64,000 nucleotides of DNA from Cauispirillum nitrogeniifigens (GTDB taxonomy: Bacteria > Pseudomonadota > Alphaproteobacteria > Rhodospirillales > Rhodospirillaceae): assembly GCF_049800675.1 (NCBI RefSeq), contig NZ_JBLOOT010000001.1, positions 640,966 through 704,965 on the forward strand. Direction: 5' to 3'. Below are positions 1 through 7,849 of the stretch, piece by piece. Position numbers and translations under genes: made by a program. The notes beneath the pieces were generated by a model. That model was given only the letters and a program-made list of their open reading frames with translations. It was not told the origin of the DNA and did not search any database. The first letter of the stretch is position 1. Every line of letters starts with the position of its first letter.

Positions 1-295
1 GCGACGGCAGGTCCTGGATGTAGGCCGCCGGGGTGATCGGCAGGAACAGGCCGGAGCGTTCCAGGTCGGCGCGGACCACGCCGGCGATGTCGGCGCCCAC
101 GCGGGCGGTGTCGCCCTGGCCCGAGAAGTCGGGGATGGCGATGGGCAGCGGCTCGACCCGGCCGCGGGTGATGTCGATCTTGACCTGCGCCTGGGCCGCC
201 GTTGCGGCGCCCAGGACCAGGAGGGCGACGGCCACGGCCAGCAGGCCGGCGGTGGCCGATCGGATGCGGAGATACGCGGAGCTGATGGCGGGCAT
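1..295 (-). CDS. tolB: Tol-Pal system beta-propeller protein TolB, N-terminal part only
   Basis: This is the first 98 residues of TolB, the periplasmic propeller that links the TolQRA inner-membrane motor to the lipoprotein Pal. The start is an ATG at 293-295. A signal peptide covers about residues 1-36, with a hydrophobic core and an AQA cleavage site. It is followed by VKIDITRGRVEPLPIAIPDF, typical of the mature TolB start. The gene runs off the left edge, so the propeller repeats are not visible. It lies 30 bp downstream of tolA on the same strand, in the standard tolQRAB order. Confidence 0.93.
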   Translation of the reverse strand, partial: MPAISSAYLRIRSATAGLLAVAVALLVLGAATAAQAQVKIDITRGRVEPLPIAIPDFSGQGDTARVGADIAGVVRADLERSGLFLPITPAAYIQDLPS

Positions 296-325
296 GGGCT
301 GCGTGGTCCTCAGGCTCGATGACAG

Positions 326-1267
326 TTACAGGCGGCCCTCAGGCCGGAAGCTCAATTCCATCACCTTGAAGGTATCGTATTTTGACTGCGGATACTTCAG
401 CGGGCTGGCGTTGAAGGCCGCCCGCCGCGCCGACTCGGCCATCGACCGGAAGTGCGGGTCGGTGGCCGCGCGCATGCGGTCGAGGATCTCGGCCTCCATG
501 ACCGATCCGTCCTGGGCGATGGTCACCCGCAGGTTGATGACCATCCCCTCCAGGTCCTTGACGCCAGGATTGATGATCCAGGCGCGCTCGATCTGCGCCC
601 GGATGGCGTCGATTTCGCTCATGGTCGCCTTCTCGCCCACCGGCGCGTTGAGCACCGGCGAACTGTTGCCCGAGGTCGGCTTGGGCGCGGCCTGGTTGGC
701 CTTGGGCGGCTCCTTGCTCTCCTCCTGCTTCTTCATGGCGTCGACGGACGCCAGAAGGCTGGCGAAGGGGTCGGCCTCCTGCTGCTTCTTGGGCGGATTG
801 GGCTTGGGCTCTTCCTTCTTGGTCTCGGGCTTCGGCGGCTCGGGCTTGGGCGGCGTCGGCTTGGGGGCCGGCGGCTTGGGCTCTTCCTTGGGCTGCGGCT
901 TGGGCGGCTCGGCCTTCGGCGCCTCGGCCTTGGGCGGCGGGGGCGGCGGCGGAGGTTCGGCCTTGGGCGGCTCGGGCGGCGGCGGGGGGGCTGGCGCCGG
1001 GGCCGGCGCGGGCGGCGGCGGAGGCTTGGGCTCGGCCTTCTTGGGCTCGGGCTTGGCTTCCTCCTTGACCGGCTCGGGCGCCTTGGCCTGCTCACGCGGG
1101 GTCCGCTGGGTGCTGGTCGACTGGGTGCGTTCGGCGACCTCGACCAGCTCGACGATGATAGGGGTCTCCACCACCTCGTAGTCGCGGCGCAGGAACGGCA
1201 GGCCGATCGTGGCCAGCAGAATGACCACGAGGTGGAATGCGATGGACAGGATGAGAGCGTACTTCAT
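326..1267 (-). CDS. tolA: TolA envelope-spanning protein
   Basis: TolA couples the TolQR proton motor to TolB and Pal during outer-membrane constriction. The 313 residues show one N-terminal membrane segment (about residues 3-24). A very long Pro/Lys/Glu-rich linker (about 50-200, PKPEPPK-like runs) follows, and then a C-terminal TonB/TolA-like globular domain of about 100 residues (from VGEKATMSEIDAIR). The linker is proline-rich, unlike the Ala/Lys/Glu helix of enteric TolA; this is common in alphaproteobacteria. The ATG at 1265-1267 was chosen because the membrane segment starts there. The same frame stays open upstream through tolR only because of the high GC content. Confidence 0.92.
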   Translation of the reverse strand: MKYALILSIAFHLVVILLATIGLPFLRRDYEVVETPIIVELVEVAERTQSTSTQRTPREQAKAPEPVKEEAKPEPKKAEPKPPPPPAPAPAPAPPPPPEPPKAEPPPPPPPPKAEAPKAEPPKPQPKEEPKPPAPKPTPPKPEPPKPETKKEEPKPNPPKKQQEADPFASLLASVDAMKKQEESKEPPKANQAAPKPTSGNSSPVLNAPVGEKATMSEIDAIRAQIERAWIINPGVKDLEGMVINLRVTIAQDGSVMEAEILDRMRAATDPHFRSMAESARRAAFNASPLKYPQSKYDTFKVMELSFRPEGRL

Positions 1268-1314
1268 ATCCGCCGCCGGCCCGCACGCGGGCTCCGTTCC
1301 TTTTACTTCCGGGC

Positions 1315-1776
1315 CTAGCGGCCCTTGGGAGGAGTGGTCGCCGCGCCCGGCCGGGTGATCAGGGCGGCCTTGTGGTAGCCCGCTTCGTGCAGGGTGCTGA
1401 GAACCTGCATGACGCGGCCGTAGTCGATGGTGGAGTCGCCGCGCACGTAGATGCGCGACTCCGCGTTGGCCCCCTTCACCGCCGCCAGCATCGCCGGCAG
1501 CTTGTCCAGGGTGACGGCCGTTTCCTGGAGATAGACGGTGCCGTCGGCGGCCACCGAGACCTCCAGGGCCTTGATGTCCTGCTCCCGCAACTGCGGCGCC
1601 TTGGCCGCCGGCAGGTCGACCTGCACGCCGGTGGTCAGCAGCGGCGCCGTCACCATGAAGATGATGAGCAGCACCAGCATCACGTCGACCAGCGGCGTGA
1701 CGTTGATTTCGCTCATGGGCCGCCGCTTGGAGCGCCGCCCGCCCCGGCCGCCGCCGGACTGCACGAACATGCCCAT
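1315..1776 (-). CDS. tolR: TolR, ExbD-type proton channel subunit
   Basis: TolR forms the ion channel of the Tol-Pal motor with TolQ. The 153 residues have a short basic cytoplasmic tail and the SEINVTPLVDVMLVLLIIF segment. Asp31 at the start of the single membrane helix is the channel aspartate of the ExbD/TolR family. A periplasmic domain ends in a Pro/Thr-rich tail. The ATG at 1776 has a GGGGAG ribosome site. tolR lies 14 bp after tolQ. Confidence 0.95.
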   Translation of the reverse strand: MGMFVQSGGGRGGRRSKRRPMSEINVTPLVDVMLVLLIIFMVTAPLLTTGVQVDLPAAKAPQLREQDIKALEVSVAADGTVYLQETAVTLDKLPAMLAAVKGANAESRIYVRGDSTIDYGRVMQVLSTLHEAGYHKAALITRPGAATTPPKGR

Positions 1777-1790
1777 TGCAGGCGCTCCCC

Positions 1791-2510
1791 TTACGGCTTT
1801 TCGTCGAGCTGGCGCGACAGGATGGCGCCGAACTCGCCGGCGAAGTTCTCCAGGCGCTGCGAGAAGCGATCCATGTCACCGGAAATCTTGTTGTAGGCGA
1901 CCACCGCCGGAATGGCGGCAACCAGCCCCAGGGCGGTGGCGAACAGCGCCTCGGCGATGCCCGGCGCCACGGTGGCGAGGCTGGTGTCCTTGGACGCGCC
2001 GATGGCGGCGAAGCTGTTCATGATGCCCCACACGGTGCCGAACAGCCCGACGAAGGGCGCCACCGACCCCGTGGAGGCGAGGAAACCGACCCGCTTCTCA
2101 AGCGTTTCCATCTCGCGCGCCAGGGTGATGTGCATGACGCGGTCCAGGCGCTGCGCCAGCCGGGCGCGCAGGTTGATGTCCCCTGCCCCGGAGCGGCTGG
2201 CCGAGCGGCGCCATTCGCGCATGGCGGCAACGAACACGGCGGCCATCGGGTCGGCCGGGCGCGTGCCGATGCGGTCGTAAAGATCCTCCAGCGAACCGCC
2301 GGACCAGAACTTCTCCTCGAAGGCCGACGCCTTGGCGTCCAGGCGCCGCAGGCGGATAAGCTTGTCGATGATGATGGCCCAGCACCACACGGAGGCCATC
2401 ACCAGCCCCACCATCACCGACTTGACGATGAGGTCGGCCTGTAGGAACAGGCCCCACATGGAAAGGGAATGCGCCGCTTCGGTGGCGGCAGGCAGAGCGG
2501 TCGGATCCAT
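1791..2510 (-). CDS. tolQ: TolQ, MotA/ExbB-type proton channel subunit
   Basis: TolQ is the multi-spanning subunit of the Tol motor. At 239 residues it has normal length. One membrane helix lies near residues 27-48 and two more at about 145-170 and 180-205. The conserved GLFGTVWGIMNSF and SLATVAPGIAEALFATALGL stretches are the MotA/TolQ/ExbB family signature. It is the first tol gene of the operon and starts 27 bp after ybgC. Confidence 0.95.
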   Translation of the reverse strand: MDPTALPAATEAAHSLSMWGLFLQADLIVKSVMVGLVMASVWCWAIIIDKLIRLRRLDAKASAFEEKFWSGGSLEDLYDRIGTRPADPMAAVFVAAMREWRRSASRSGAGDINLRARLAQRLDRVMHITLAREMETLEKRVGFLASTGSVAPFVGLFGTVWGIMNSFAAIGASKDTSLATVAPGIAEALFATALGLVAAIPAVVAYNKISGDMDRFSQRLENFAGEFGAILSRQLDEKP

Positions 2511-2537
2511 GATGCGTGTTGTCCCAGCCTTGCGTGG

Positions 2538-2978
2538 TCAGCTCTGGTGGTTGGCGTGGAAGCGGGCGGCAAGCACCGTCCGCACGGGTTCGGGAATGCG
2601 CTCCGGGCGCCCGGCGTCCAGGCGCATGCAGGCAAGCTTGAAGGACAGGGCGACCAGCACCGCGCCGTCGCGGCGGATCTCCTGCTCCATGTCCAGCGAG
2701 GCACCGGCCAGCGCGGTCAGGCGCGTGCGCACCTCCAGCAGGTCGTCCAGGCGTGCCGGCTTGCGGTAGTCGGCCAGGGCGCGGCGGACGGCGAAGGCCA
2801 CCCCGGACTCCGCCAGCAGGCGGCCCTGCTCGATGCCCAGGGCGCGCAGGGACTCGGTGCGGGCGCGCTCGGCGAATTTCAGGTAGTTGGCGTAGTAGAC
2901 GATGCCGGCGGCGTCGGTGTCCTCGTAGTACACCCGCACGTGGCTGACGAAGGTATCGCCGTCCCAGGTCCCCGTCAT
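2538..2978 (-). CDS. ybgC: YbgC-type acyl-CoA thioesterase
   Basis: This hot-dog fold thioesterase is classically encoded at the head of tol-pal operons. The 146-residue protein carries YYEDTDAAGIVYYANYLKF near the N-terminus; the Asp of EDTDAAG is the catalytic residue of the 4HBT/YbgC family. The ATG at 2978 overlaps the ruvB stop by one base (TGATG), which suggests translational coupling. A GTG one codon earlier (2981) is also possible. Its role in tol loci is thought to be phospholipid or acyl-CoA metabolism; the substrate cannot be read from the sequence. Confidence 0.92.
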   Translation of the reverse strand: MTGTWDGDTFVSHVRVYYEDTDAAGIVYYANYLKFAERARTESLRALGIEQGRLLAESGVAFAVRRALADYRKPARLDDLLEVRTRLTALAGASLDMEQEIRRDGAVLVALSFKLACMRLDAGRPERIPEPVRTVLAARFHANHQS

Positions 2979-4033
2979 CACTCCCCTTCCCCCTTCTCCG
3001 GCCTGTCGAGCAGGTCGAACTGCGTCGTCGTGCTGCGGCGCGGCGGCGTCATGCCCAGGTGGGCGAAGCCCGAGTCCGAAAGCACCCGGCCGCGCGGCGT
3101 GCGCTGCAACAGCCCCTGCTGGATGAGGAACGGCTCGATGACGTCCTCCAGGGTGTCGCGCTCCTCCGACAGGGCGGCGGCCAGGGTTTCGACCCCGACC
3201 GGCCCGCCGGCATAGTGGTCGGCGATGCAGCGCAGGTAGCGGCGGTCCATGGCGTCCAGGCCGGCGCGGTCGACCTCCAGGCGGGCCAGCGCGGCGTCGG
3301 CGACGAAGGCATCGACCGGCAGGCGCCTGGCCACGGTGGCGAAGTCGCGCACGCGCCGCAGCAGGCGCCCGGCCACGCGCGGCGTCCCGCGCGACCGCTT
3401 GGCGATCTCCAGCGCGCCTTCCGGCGTGATGGGCAGCCCCAGGATTTCCGCCCCCCTGCGCACGATGGCCTCCAGGTCCTCCGGCTCGTAGAAGTTCAGC
3501 CGCACCGGGATCCCGAAGCGGTCGCGCAAAGGCGTCGTCAGCAGCCCCGACCGGGTGGTGGCCCCGACCAGGGTGAACGGCTGCAAGTCGATGCGGACGC
3601 TGCGTGCCCCCGGCCCCTCCCCGATGATGAGGTCCAGCTGGAAGTCCTCCATCGCCGGATATAATACTTCTTCGATGGCCGGATTAAGGCGATGGATCTC
3701 GTCGATGAACAGAACGTCGTTGCGTTCCAGGTTGGTCAGGATGGCCGCCAGATCGCCGGCCTTGACGATCATCGGCCCGGAGGTGGCGCGGAAGCCCACC
3801 CCCAGTTCGCGCGACACGATCTGCGCCAGCGTCGTCTTGCCCAGGCCCGGCGGCCCGTGCAGCAGCACGTGATCCAGCGCCTCGCTGCGCGCGCGCGCCG
3901 CCTTGATGAACACCGACAGGTTCTCGCAGGCGTGGCGCTGGCCGATGAAGGAGTCGAGCGTCAGCGGACGCATGCTGGTGGCGTCGTCGCCATCCTGCTT
4001 CCGGGCCGAGATGATGCGCTCCTCGTCGGCCAT
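2978..4033 (-). CDS. ruvB: Holliday junction branch-migration ATPase RuvB
   Basis: RuvB is the hexameric AAA+ motor that drives branch migration with RuvA. The 351 residues show Walker A GPPGLGKT (about 60-67), Walker B with DEIH (about 111-114), sensor GATTRSG and the DRFGIP arginine-finger region. A C-terminal winged-helix domain ends with the GR-V-S-GF-HLG pattern usual for RuvB. The ATG at 4033 overlaps the ruvA stop (TGATG); a GTG at 4036 could also serve as start. It sits between ruvA and ybgC in one operon. Confidence 0.97.
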   Translation of the reverse strand: MADEERIISARKQDGDDATSMRPLTLDSFIGQRHACENLSVFIKAARARSEALDHVLLHGPPGLGKTTLAQIVSRELGVGFRATSGPMIVKAGDLAAILTNLERNDVLFIDEIHRLNPAIEEVLYPAMEDFQLDLIIGEGPGARSVRIDLQPFTLVGATTRSGLLTTPLRDRFGIPVRLNFYEPEDLEAIVRRGAEILGLPITPEGALEIAKRSRGTPRVAGRLLRRVRDFATVARRLPVDAFVADAALARLEVDRAGLDAMDRRYLRCIADHYAGGPVGVETLAAALSEERDTLEDVIEPFLIQQGLLQRTPRGRVLSDSGFAHLGMTPPRRSTTTQFDLLDRPEKGEGE

Positions 4034-4674
4034 CACAGACCCTGCCCGAGGTCACGCAGCGCCGCGCCGATCAGCGCCGGAGTGGCGGCCCCCTCCTGGC
4101 CCTGGGCGGCGCGGGACACGGCGGCGAACGCCTCTGCCCGGCCGTAACCCAGGTTGACCAGCGCCGACACGGCATCCTCCACCGCCCCGCCCTCGGCGGG
4201 CGCGGCGGCGGCAGCCACGGCGGAAGCAGCGCCGGCCAGGGCCGGCATCCGTGGCGGCGCGGCCAGGGCCAGATGGGCGGCCTTGTCCTTGAGTTCGGTG
4301 ACGATGCGCTGGGCCAGCTTCGGCCCGACGCCGCTGGCCCGCGCGAAGGTCGCCTTGTCCTGGGCGGCGATGGCCTGGGCCAGTTGCTCCGGCGCGGCGA
4401 CCGACAGGATGGCGAGGGCGACCTTGGCCCCCACCCCCTGCACCGTGGTCAGCAGGCGGAAGCAGGCCCGTTCAGCATCACTCAGGAAACCGTAGAGGTG
4501 GATGTGGTCTTCGCGGACGTGGGTCTCCACGAACACCTCCACCGCCTCGCCCGCGGCGGGCAGTCGGCCGAGGGTGCGCGAGGCGCAGAAGATCAGATAG
4601 CCGACACCGCCGACGTCGATCACCGCCCAGTCGTCGCCGATGCTGTCCACGCGGCCCTTGAGCTTGGCGATCAT
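4033..4674 (-). CDS. ruvA: Holliday junction DNA-binding protein RuvA
   Basis: RuvA binds four-way junctions and loads RuvB. The 213 residues begin with the OB-fold strand MIAKLKGRVDSIGDDWAVID. Two helix-hairpin-helix motifs follow (VQGVGAKVALAIL and ASGVGPKLAQRIVTEL). An Ala-rich flexible linker leads to the C-terminal domain III that contacts RuvB (AVSALVNLGYGRAEAF). The start ATG overlaps the ruvC stop by four bases (ATGA). Confidence 0.96.
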   Translation of the reverse strand: MIAKLKGRVDSIGDDWAVIDVGGVGYLIFCASRTLGRLPAAGEAVEVFVETHVREDHIHLYGFLSDAERACFRLLTTVQGVGAKVALAILSVAAPEQLAQAIAAQDKATFARASGVGPKLAQRIVTELKDKAAHLALAAPPRMPALAGAASAVAAAAAPAEGGAVEDAVSALVNLGYGRAEAFAAVSRAAQGQEGAATPALIGAALRDLGQGL

Positions 4675-5177
4675 CGCGCGAGCGCCCGCGCAAGGGTGGC
4701 AGCGGAAACCCGGTGATGGGCGTGGCAGATGGCCACGGCCAGGGCATCGGCGGCATCGGGGGACGCCGCGAGGCAGCCGGGCAGCAGGGTGCGGATCATC
4801 AGGCCGACCTGATCCTTGGCGGCGGTGCCGGTGCCGACGACGGCCTTCTTGATCACCGTCGGGGCGTATTCCGCCACCGCCAGCCCCCGCCGCGCCGGGG
4901 CCAGCATCACCACCCCGCGCGCCTGCCCCAGCTTGAGGGTGGAGTGCGGGTTCTTGTTGACGAAGGTTTCCTCAATGGCCGCCTCGTCAGGCTCCCAGGT
5001 GGCGATGACCCCCGAGATACCCTCGAACAACTGGTTGAGACGCTCGGACAGCGGCAGCGCGGCGTCGGAATGAACGACGCCGTCGGCCACCGCGCGCAGG
5101 CGGTTGCCGTCCGTGTCGATCACTCCCCAGCCGGTGTTGCGCAGGCCGGGGTCCAGTCCCAGGACCCGCACGCTCAA
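4671..5177 (-). CDS. ruvC: Crossover junction endonuclease RuvC
   Basis: RuvC is the resolvase that cuts Holliday junctions; it is an RNase H-like nuclease. The 168 residues contain LGLDPGLRNTGWGV with the first catalytic Asp near residue 8, EETFVNKN with a catalytic Glu, and PDAADALAVAICHAH with the last acidic residues. The start appears to be TTG at 5177, placed about nine bases after a strong GGAGGAG ribosome site. The only in-frame alternative nearby is GTG at 5171, which would leave a shorter first strand. Confidence 0.93.
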   Translation of the reverse strand: MSVRVLGLDPGLRNTGWGVIDTDGNRLRAVADGVVHSDAALPLSERLNQLFEGISGVIATWEPDEAAIEETFVNKNPHSTLKLGQARGVVMLAPARRGLAVAEYAPTVIKKAVVGTGTAAKDQVGLMIRTLLPGCLAASPDAADALAVAICHAHHRVSAATLARALAR

Positions 5178-5218
5178 GCGGTTTCTCCTCCGTCAGCCGG
5201 CCGCGCGGTGGCGCGGGC

Positions 5219-5956
5219 TCAGCCCAGACGCTCCATGATCTCGGGCGCGATGTCGTAGTTGGCGGCCACGCGCTGCACGTCGTCGTCGTCGTCCAGGACG
5301 TCGAGGAACTTGAACAGCGCCTGGGCCTGCTCCAGGTCCAGCGACACCGTGTTCAGCGGGCGCCAGTCCAGGCGGGCGGCCTCGGGCTCGCCGAGCTTGC
5401 CTTCCAGGGTGGCGCGAACCTCGTTGAAGTCGTCGGGGGCGCAGTAGACGTCGTGCCCCTCGGCGCCGCTTTCGACGTCGGCGGCGCCGGCGTCAATGGC
5501 GGCTTCCAGCACGTCATCGGCCGAGCCGACCTCGGGCTTGAACTGCATGTAGCCGACGCGCTCGAAGTTGAACTGCACCGGGGTCAGCGAGCCGCCGTGC
5601 TTGTTGAAGGCGGCGCGCACGTTCGACGCGGTGCGGTTGCGGTTGTCGGTCAGCGCCTCGACGATCACCGCCACGTTGCCTGGGCCCATGCCCTCGTAGC
5701 GGATTTCCTCGTAGTCGTCGGCGGCGTCGTTGCCGGCGGCCCGCTTCAGGGCGCGGTCGACGTTGTCCTTGGGCACGGAGTTCTTGCGCGCTTCGGCAAT
5801 GGCCGCGCGCAGGCGGGGGTTGGAGGCCGGGTCCGGCCCGCCGGTCTTGGCCGCCACGGTGATTTCCTTGGCGAGCTTGGTGAACAGCTTGGCGCGCTTC
5901 GCGTCCTGCGCGCCCTTGCGATGCATGATGTTCTTGAACTGAGAATGACCAGCCAT
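5219..5956 (-). CDS. yebC: YebC/TACO1-family translation or transcription regulator
   Basis: The protein starts MAGHSQFKNIMHRKGAQDAKRAK, which is diagnostic of YebC. At 245 residues it has the usual length and the three-domain layout, including the MGPGNVAVIVEALTDNRNRT segment. Bacterial family members are described both as DNA-binding regulators and as factors that relieve ribosome stalling on proline-rich stretches. It is the first gene of the yebC-ruvCAB-ybgC-tolQRAB block and lies 41 bp from ruvC. Confidence 0.95.
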   Translation of the reverse strand: MAGHSQFKNIMHRKGAQDAKRAKLFTKLAKEITVAAKTGGPDPASNPRLRAAIAEARKNSVPKDNVDRALKRAAGNDAADDYEEIRYEGMGPGNVAVIVEALTDNRNRTASNVRAAFNKHGGSLTPVQFNFERVGYMQFKPEVGSADDVLEAAIDAGAADVESGAEGHDVYCAPDDFNEVRATLEGKLGEPEAARLDWRPLNTVSLDLEQAQALFKFLDVLDDDDDVQRVAANYDIAPEIMERLG

Positions 5957-6026
5957 GTTCCCCAGCCGTGTTGCAACGTGACCCCATGCCGCCGGCCACC
6001 CCTCAAGGGGCGCACTGGGCAGGCGT

Positions 6027-6055
6027 GTTATACCAGATGTGGTGTGGAAAGCCCA
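6027..6055 (-). promoter_or_regulatory. Likely promoter of the yebC-ruv-tol block
   Basis: On the minus strand TGGTATAAC (plus 6027-6035) gives an extended -10 (TG-n-TATAAC). It lies about 70 bp upstream of the yebC ATG, in the 198-bp gap behind the YmdB-like gene. No convincing -35 box is visible at 17 bp, which fits an extended -10 promoter. The assignment is by eye only. Confidence 0.45.
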
Positions 6056-6154
6056 CAGCCCCGGCGCCCCCGGTCCCCGCCCTGCAAGGAGCGCACCGTC
6101 CGCCGTGATAGCGGCGCACTATGGCAGTTTTGGGGCTGTTGGGACAAGCGACGA

Positions 6155-6967
6155 TTACGCCGGCAGCACCTGGCTGAGCCGCCCGCCGAGGCGCACCGGA
6201 GCAATGGAGCGGGCCAGCCCGGTGGCGTCGTCGGTTTCCACCACGGTGCCGCAGACGGTGGCCTCGCCGCCGGCCGGCGACAGGCGATCACCCGGCACCT
6301 TGCGGACGAAGCGGGCGATGGCCGGTTCCTTGACCATGCCGATGACCGAGTCATAGTCGCCGCACATGCCGGCATCGGTCTGGTACGCCGTGCCGCCGGG
6401 CAGCACCTGGCAGTCGGCCGTCGGCACATGCGAATGGCTGCCGACCACCAGCGACGCCTTGCCGTCGCAGAAGTGGCCGATGCTCATCTTCTCGCTGGAG
6501 GCCTCGGCATGGATGTCGACGACGATGGCGTCCACGCCGCCCTTCAGGCGGTGGCGGTCGAGCACGGCGGCCAGGGCGGCGAAGGGATCGTCCAGCGGGT
6601 CCATGAACAGGCGGCCCATCACCTGCACCACCATCACCTTGCGGCCGCCGGCGGCTGGGAACACGCCCATGCCCTTACCCGGCGTGCCGGGGGGATAGTT
6701 GGCCGGGCGCAGGATGCGCGGTTCCTTGTCGATGAAGGAGATCATCTCCCGCTGGTCCCAGGCGTGGTTGCCCAGGGTCACGACATCGACGCCGGCCTCG
6801 AAGAAGTCCTGCGAGATGCGGGCGCTGAGGCCGAAGCCGTGGGCCGCGTTCTCGCCGCAGACGACCACGAAGTCGAGCCCCAGGTCCCGGCGCAGGCGGG
6901 GCACCGCCTCGCAGACCGCATCGCGGCCCGATCGCCCCACCACATCCCCCAGGTACAGGATCTTCAT
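6155..6967 (-). CDS. YmdB-family metallophosphodiesterase
   Basis: This calcineurin-like phosphodiesterase belongs to the TIGR00282/YmdB family; the Bacillus and Deinococcus members hydrolyse 2',3'-cyclic nucleotides. The 270 residues carry the metal-ligand series LGDVVGRSG, VCGENAAHG, GNHAWDQ, DIHAEASSEK and GSHSHVPTAD in the expected order. The ATG at 6967 was picked because the family starts directly with MKILYLGDVVG. Its first four bases overlap the end of the cyclo-ligase gene, so the two are co-transcribed. Confidence 0.92.
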   Translation of the reverse strand: MKILYLGDVVGRSGRDAVCEAVPRLRRDLGLDFVVVCGENAAHGFGLSARISQDFFEAGVDVVTLGNHAWDQREMISFIDKEPRILRPANYPPGTPGKGMGVFPAAGGRKVMVVQVMGRLFMDPLDDPFAALAAVLDRHRLKGGVDAIVVDIHAEASSEKMSIGHFCDGKASLVVGSHSHVPTADCQVLPGGTAYQTDAGMCGDYDSVIGMVKEPAIARFVRKVPGDRLSPAGGEATVCGTVVETDDATGLARSIAPVRLGGRLSQVLPA

Positions 6968-7599
6968 GCGTCTTGCCTTTCGTCGTTGATGCGGATGACT
7001 TCCTTCTCGGTCACCACCCAGTCCAGCCGTTCGTCGTGCGGTTCGACCGGCAGCGCCTCGACCTCCTGCCCGGCGTAGGCGACGCCGACGGCGACCACCG
7101 GGCCGTCGGCCCGCAGCGCCGCCAGGGTGCGGTCGTAGAAGCCGCCGCCGTAGCCCAGGCGGATGCCCCGGCGGTCGAAGGCCAGCAGCGGCACCAGCAG
7201 GCACACCGGCCGCACCACCCCGGCCGAGGCGACGGGATGACGGGTGCCGTAGAGGCCGTCCTCCAGCACATCGCCCGGCGCCCAGCGGCGGAACTCCAGC
7301 GGCTCGCGGCGCCCGACGACGGCCGGCAGGGCCGTTACCTGGCCGCGCCCGGCCAGGGCGCCGAGCAGCGGCAGCACGTCGATCTCGCCGCGCATCGGCC
7401 AGTAGCCGGCCACCACCGCGCCCGGCGGCAAGGGGGCGGACTCCAGCACCCGCGTGCGCAGGGCGTCCTCGGCGCTCTGGCCGCCGCCGGCCTGGGCCAG
7501 GGCGCCCAGCATCTCGCGCAGGGCAAGGATGCGCGCCCGCAGCTCGCCCTTGGTGTGGCGGGACAGCGGTTCGGCTGGGGAGTCAGGAGAATCGGCCAT
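6964..7599 (-). CDS. ygfA: 5-formyltetrahydrofolate cyclo-ligase
   Basis: The enzyme converts 5-formyl-THF to 5,10-methenyl-THF with ATP. The 211-residue protein has the LGYGGGFYDRTL motif near residue 150 that defines the family, and a final VVTEKEVIRI segment. The ATG at 7599 (MADSPDS) is preferred over upstream in-frame codons, because those would extend into the 6S RNA candidate. The zapA - 6S RNA - cyclo-ligase order is a widely conserved arrangement in proteobacteria. Confidence 0.93.
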   Translation of the reverse strand: MADSPDSPAEPLSRHTKGELRARILALREMLGALAQAGGGQSAEDALRTRVLESAPLPPGAVVAGYWPMRGEIDVLPLLGALAGRGQVTALPAVVGRREPLEFRRWAPGDVLEDGLYGTRHPVASAGVVRPVCLLVPLLAFDRRGIRLGYGGGFYDRTLAALRADGPVVAVGVAYAGQEVEALPVEPHDERLDWVVTEKEVIRINDERQDA

Positions 7600-7639
7600 G
7601 ATGCCTCGGATGCGGGGTCGACCGCTGGACAGGATCCGG

Positions 7640-7783
7640 GCCGGATCGGGCGGAGATGTCCGCCGGAAGGGAACTGACGAAGCCACCCTGGTCGTTGGCC
7701 GAAAGCGCAACCTCCACATGGGCCGCGAGCACTAGGTGGGCGCCGTGTTCCAGGACCAGGGCCCAGGAAGGGACAGCTCCCAA
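7640..7783 (-). ncRNA. ssrS: 6S RNA (SsrS) candidate
   Basis: The 250-bp gap between zapA and ygfA is the classic location of 6S RNA, and this segment folds accordingly on the minus strand. A terminal stem pairs GGAGCTGTCC (plus 7771-7780) with GGACATCTCC (plus 7652-7661), nine of ten positions. An outer alternative pairs GATTGGG with CCCGATC. An inner stem pairs CCCTGGTC with GACCAGGG perfectly. The large open region between stems matches the RNA-polymerase-binding bubble. A TATTAAT -10 box lies just upstream. The ends are estimates; covariance-model scoring was not possible. Confidence 0.72.
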
Positions 7784-7788
7784 TCTGT

Positions 7789-7820
7789 ATTAATAGCCCC
7801 CGGGAGTAGTGCAGGCCTGA
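7789..7820 (-). promoter_or_regulatory. Promoter of the 6S RNA candidate
   Basis: TATTAAT on the minus strand (plus 7789-7795) is a good sigma-70-type -10 box about six bases before the predicted 5' end of the 6S RNA. No strong -35 hexamer is evident upstream, so this is supported by position and by the -10 only. Confidence 0.45.
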
Positions 7821-7849
7821 CGCACCGGGCAGCCTCGTCAGGGGTGAAT

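Noticed and set aside
326..1181. Plus-strand Gly-rich ORFs across tolA
   Set aside because: Mirror image of the proline/lysine-rich TolA linker.
5453..7078. 541-residue plus-strand ORF
   Set aside because: Composed of Gly/Arg/His/Ala runs, antisense to yebC, the YmdB-like gene and ygfA, typical of GC-rich shadow frames.
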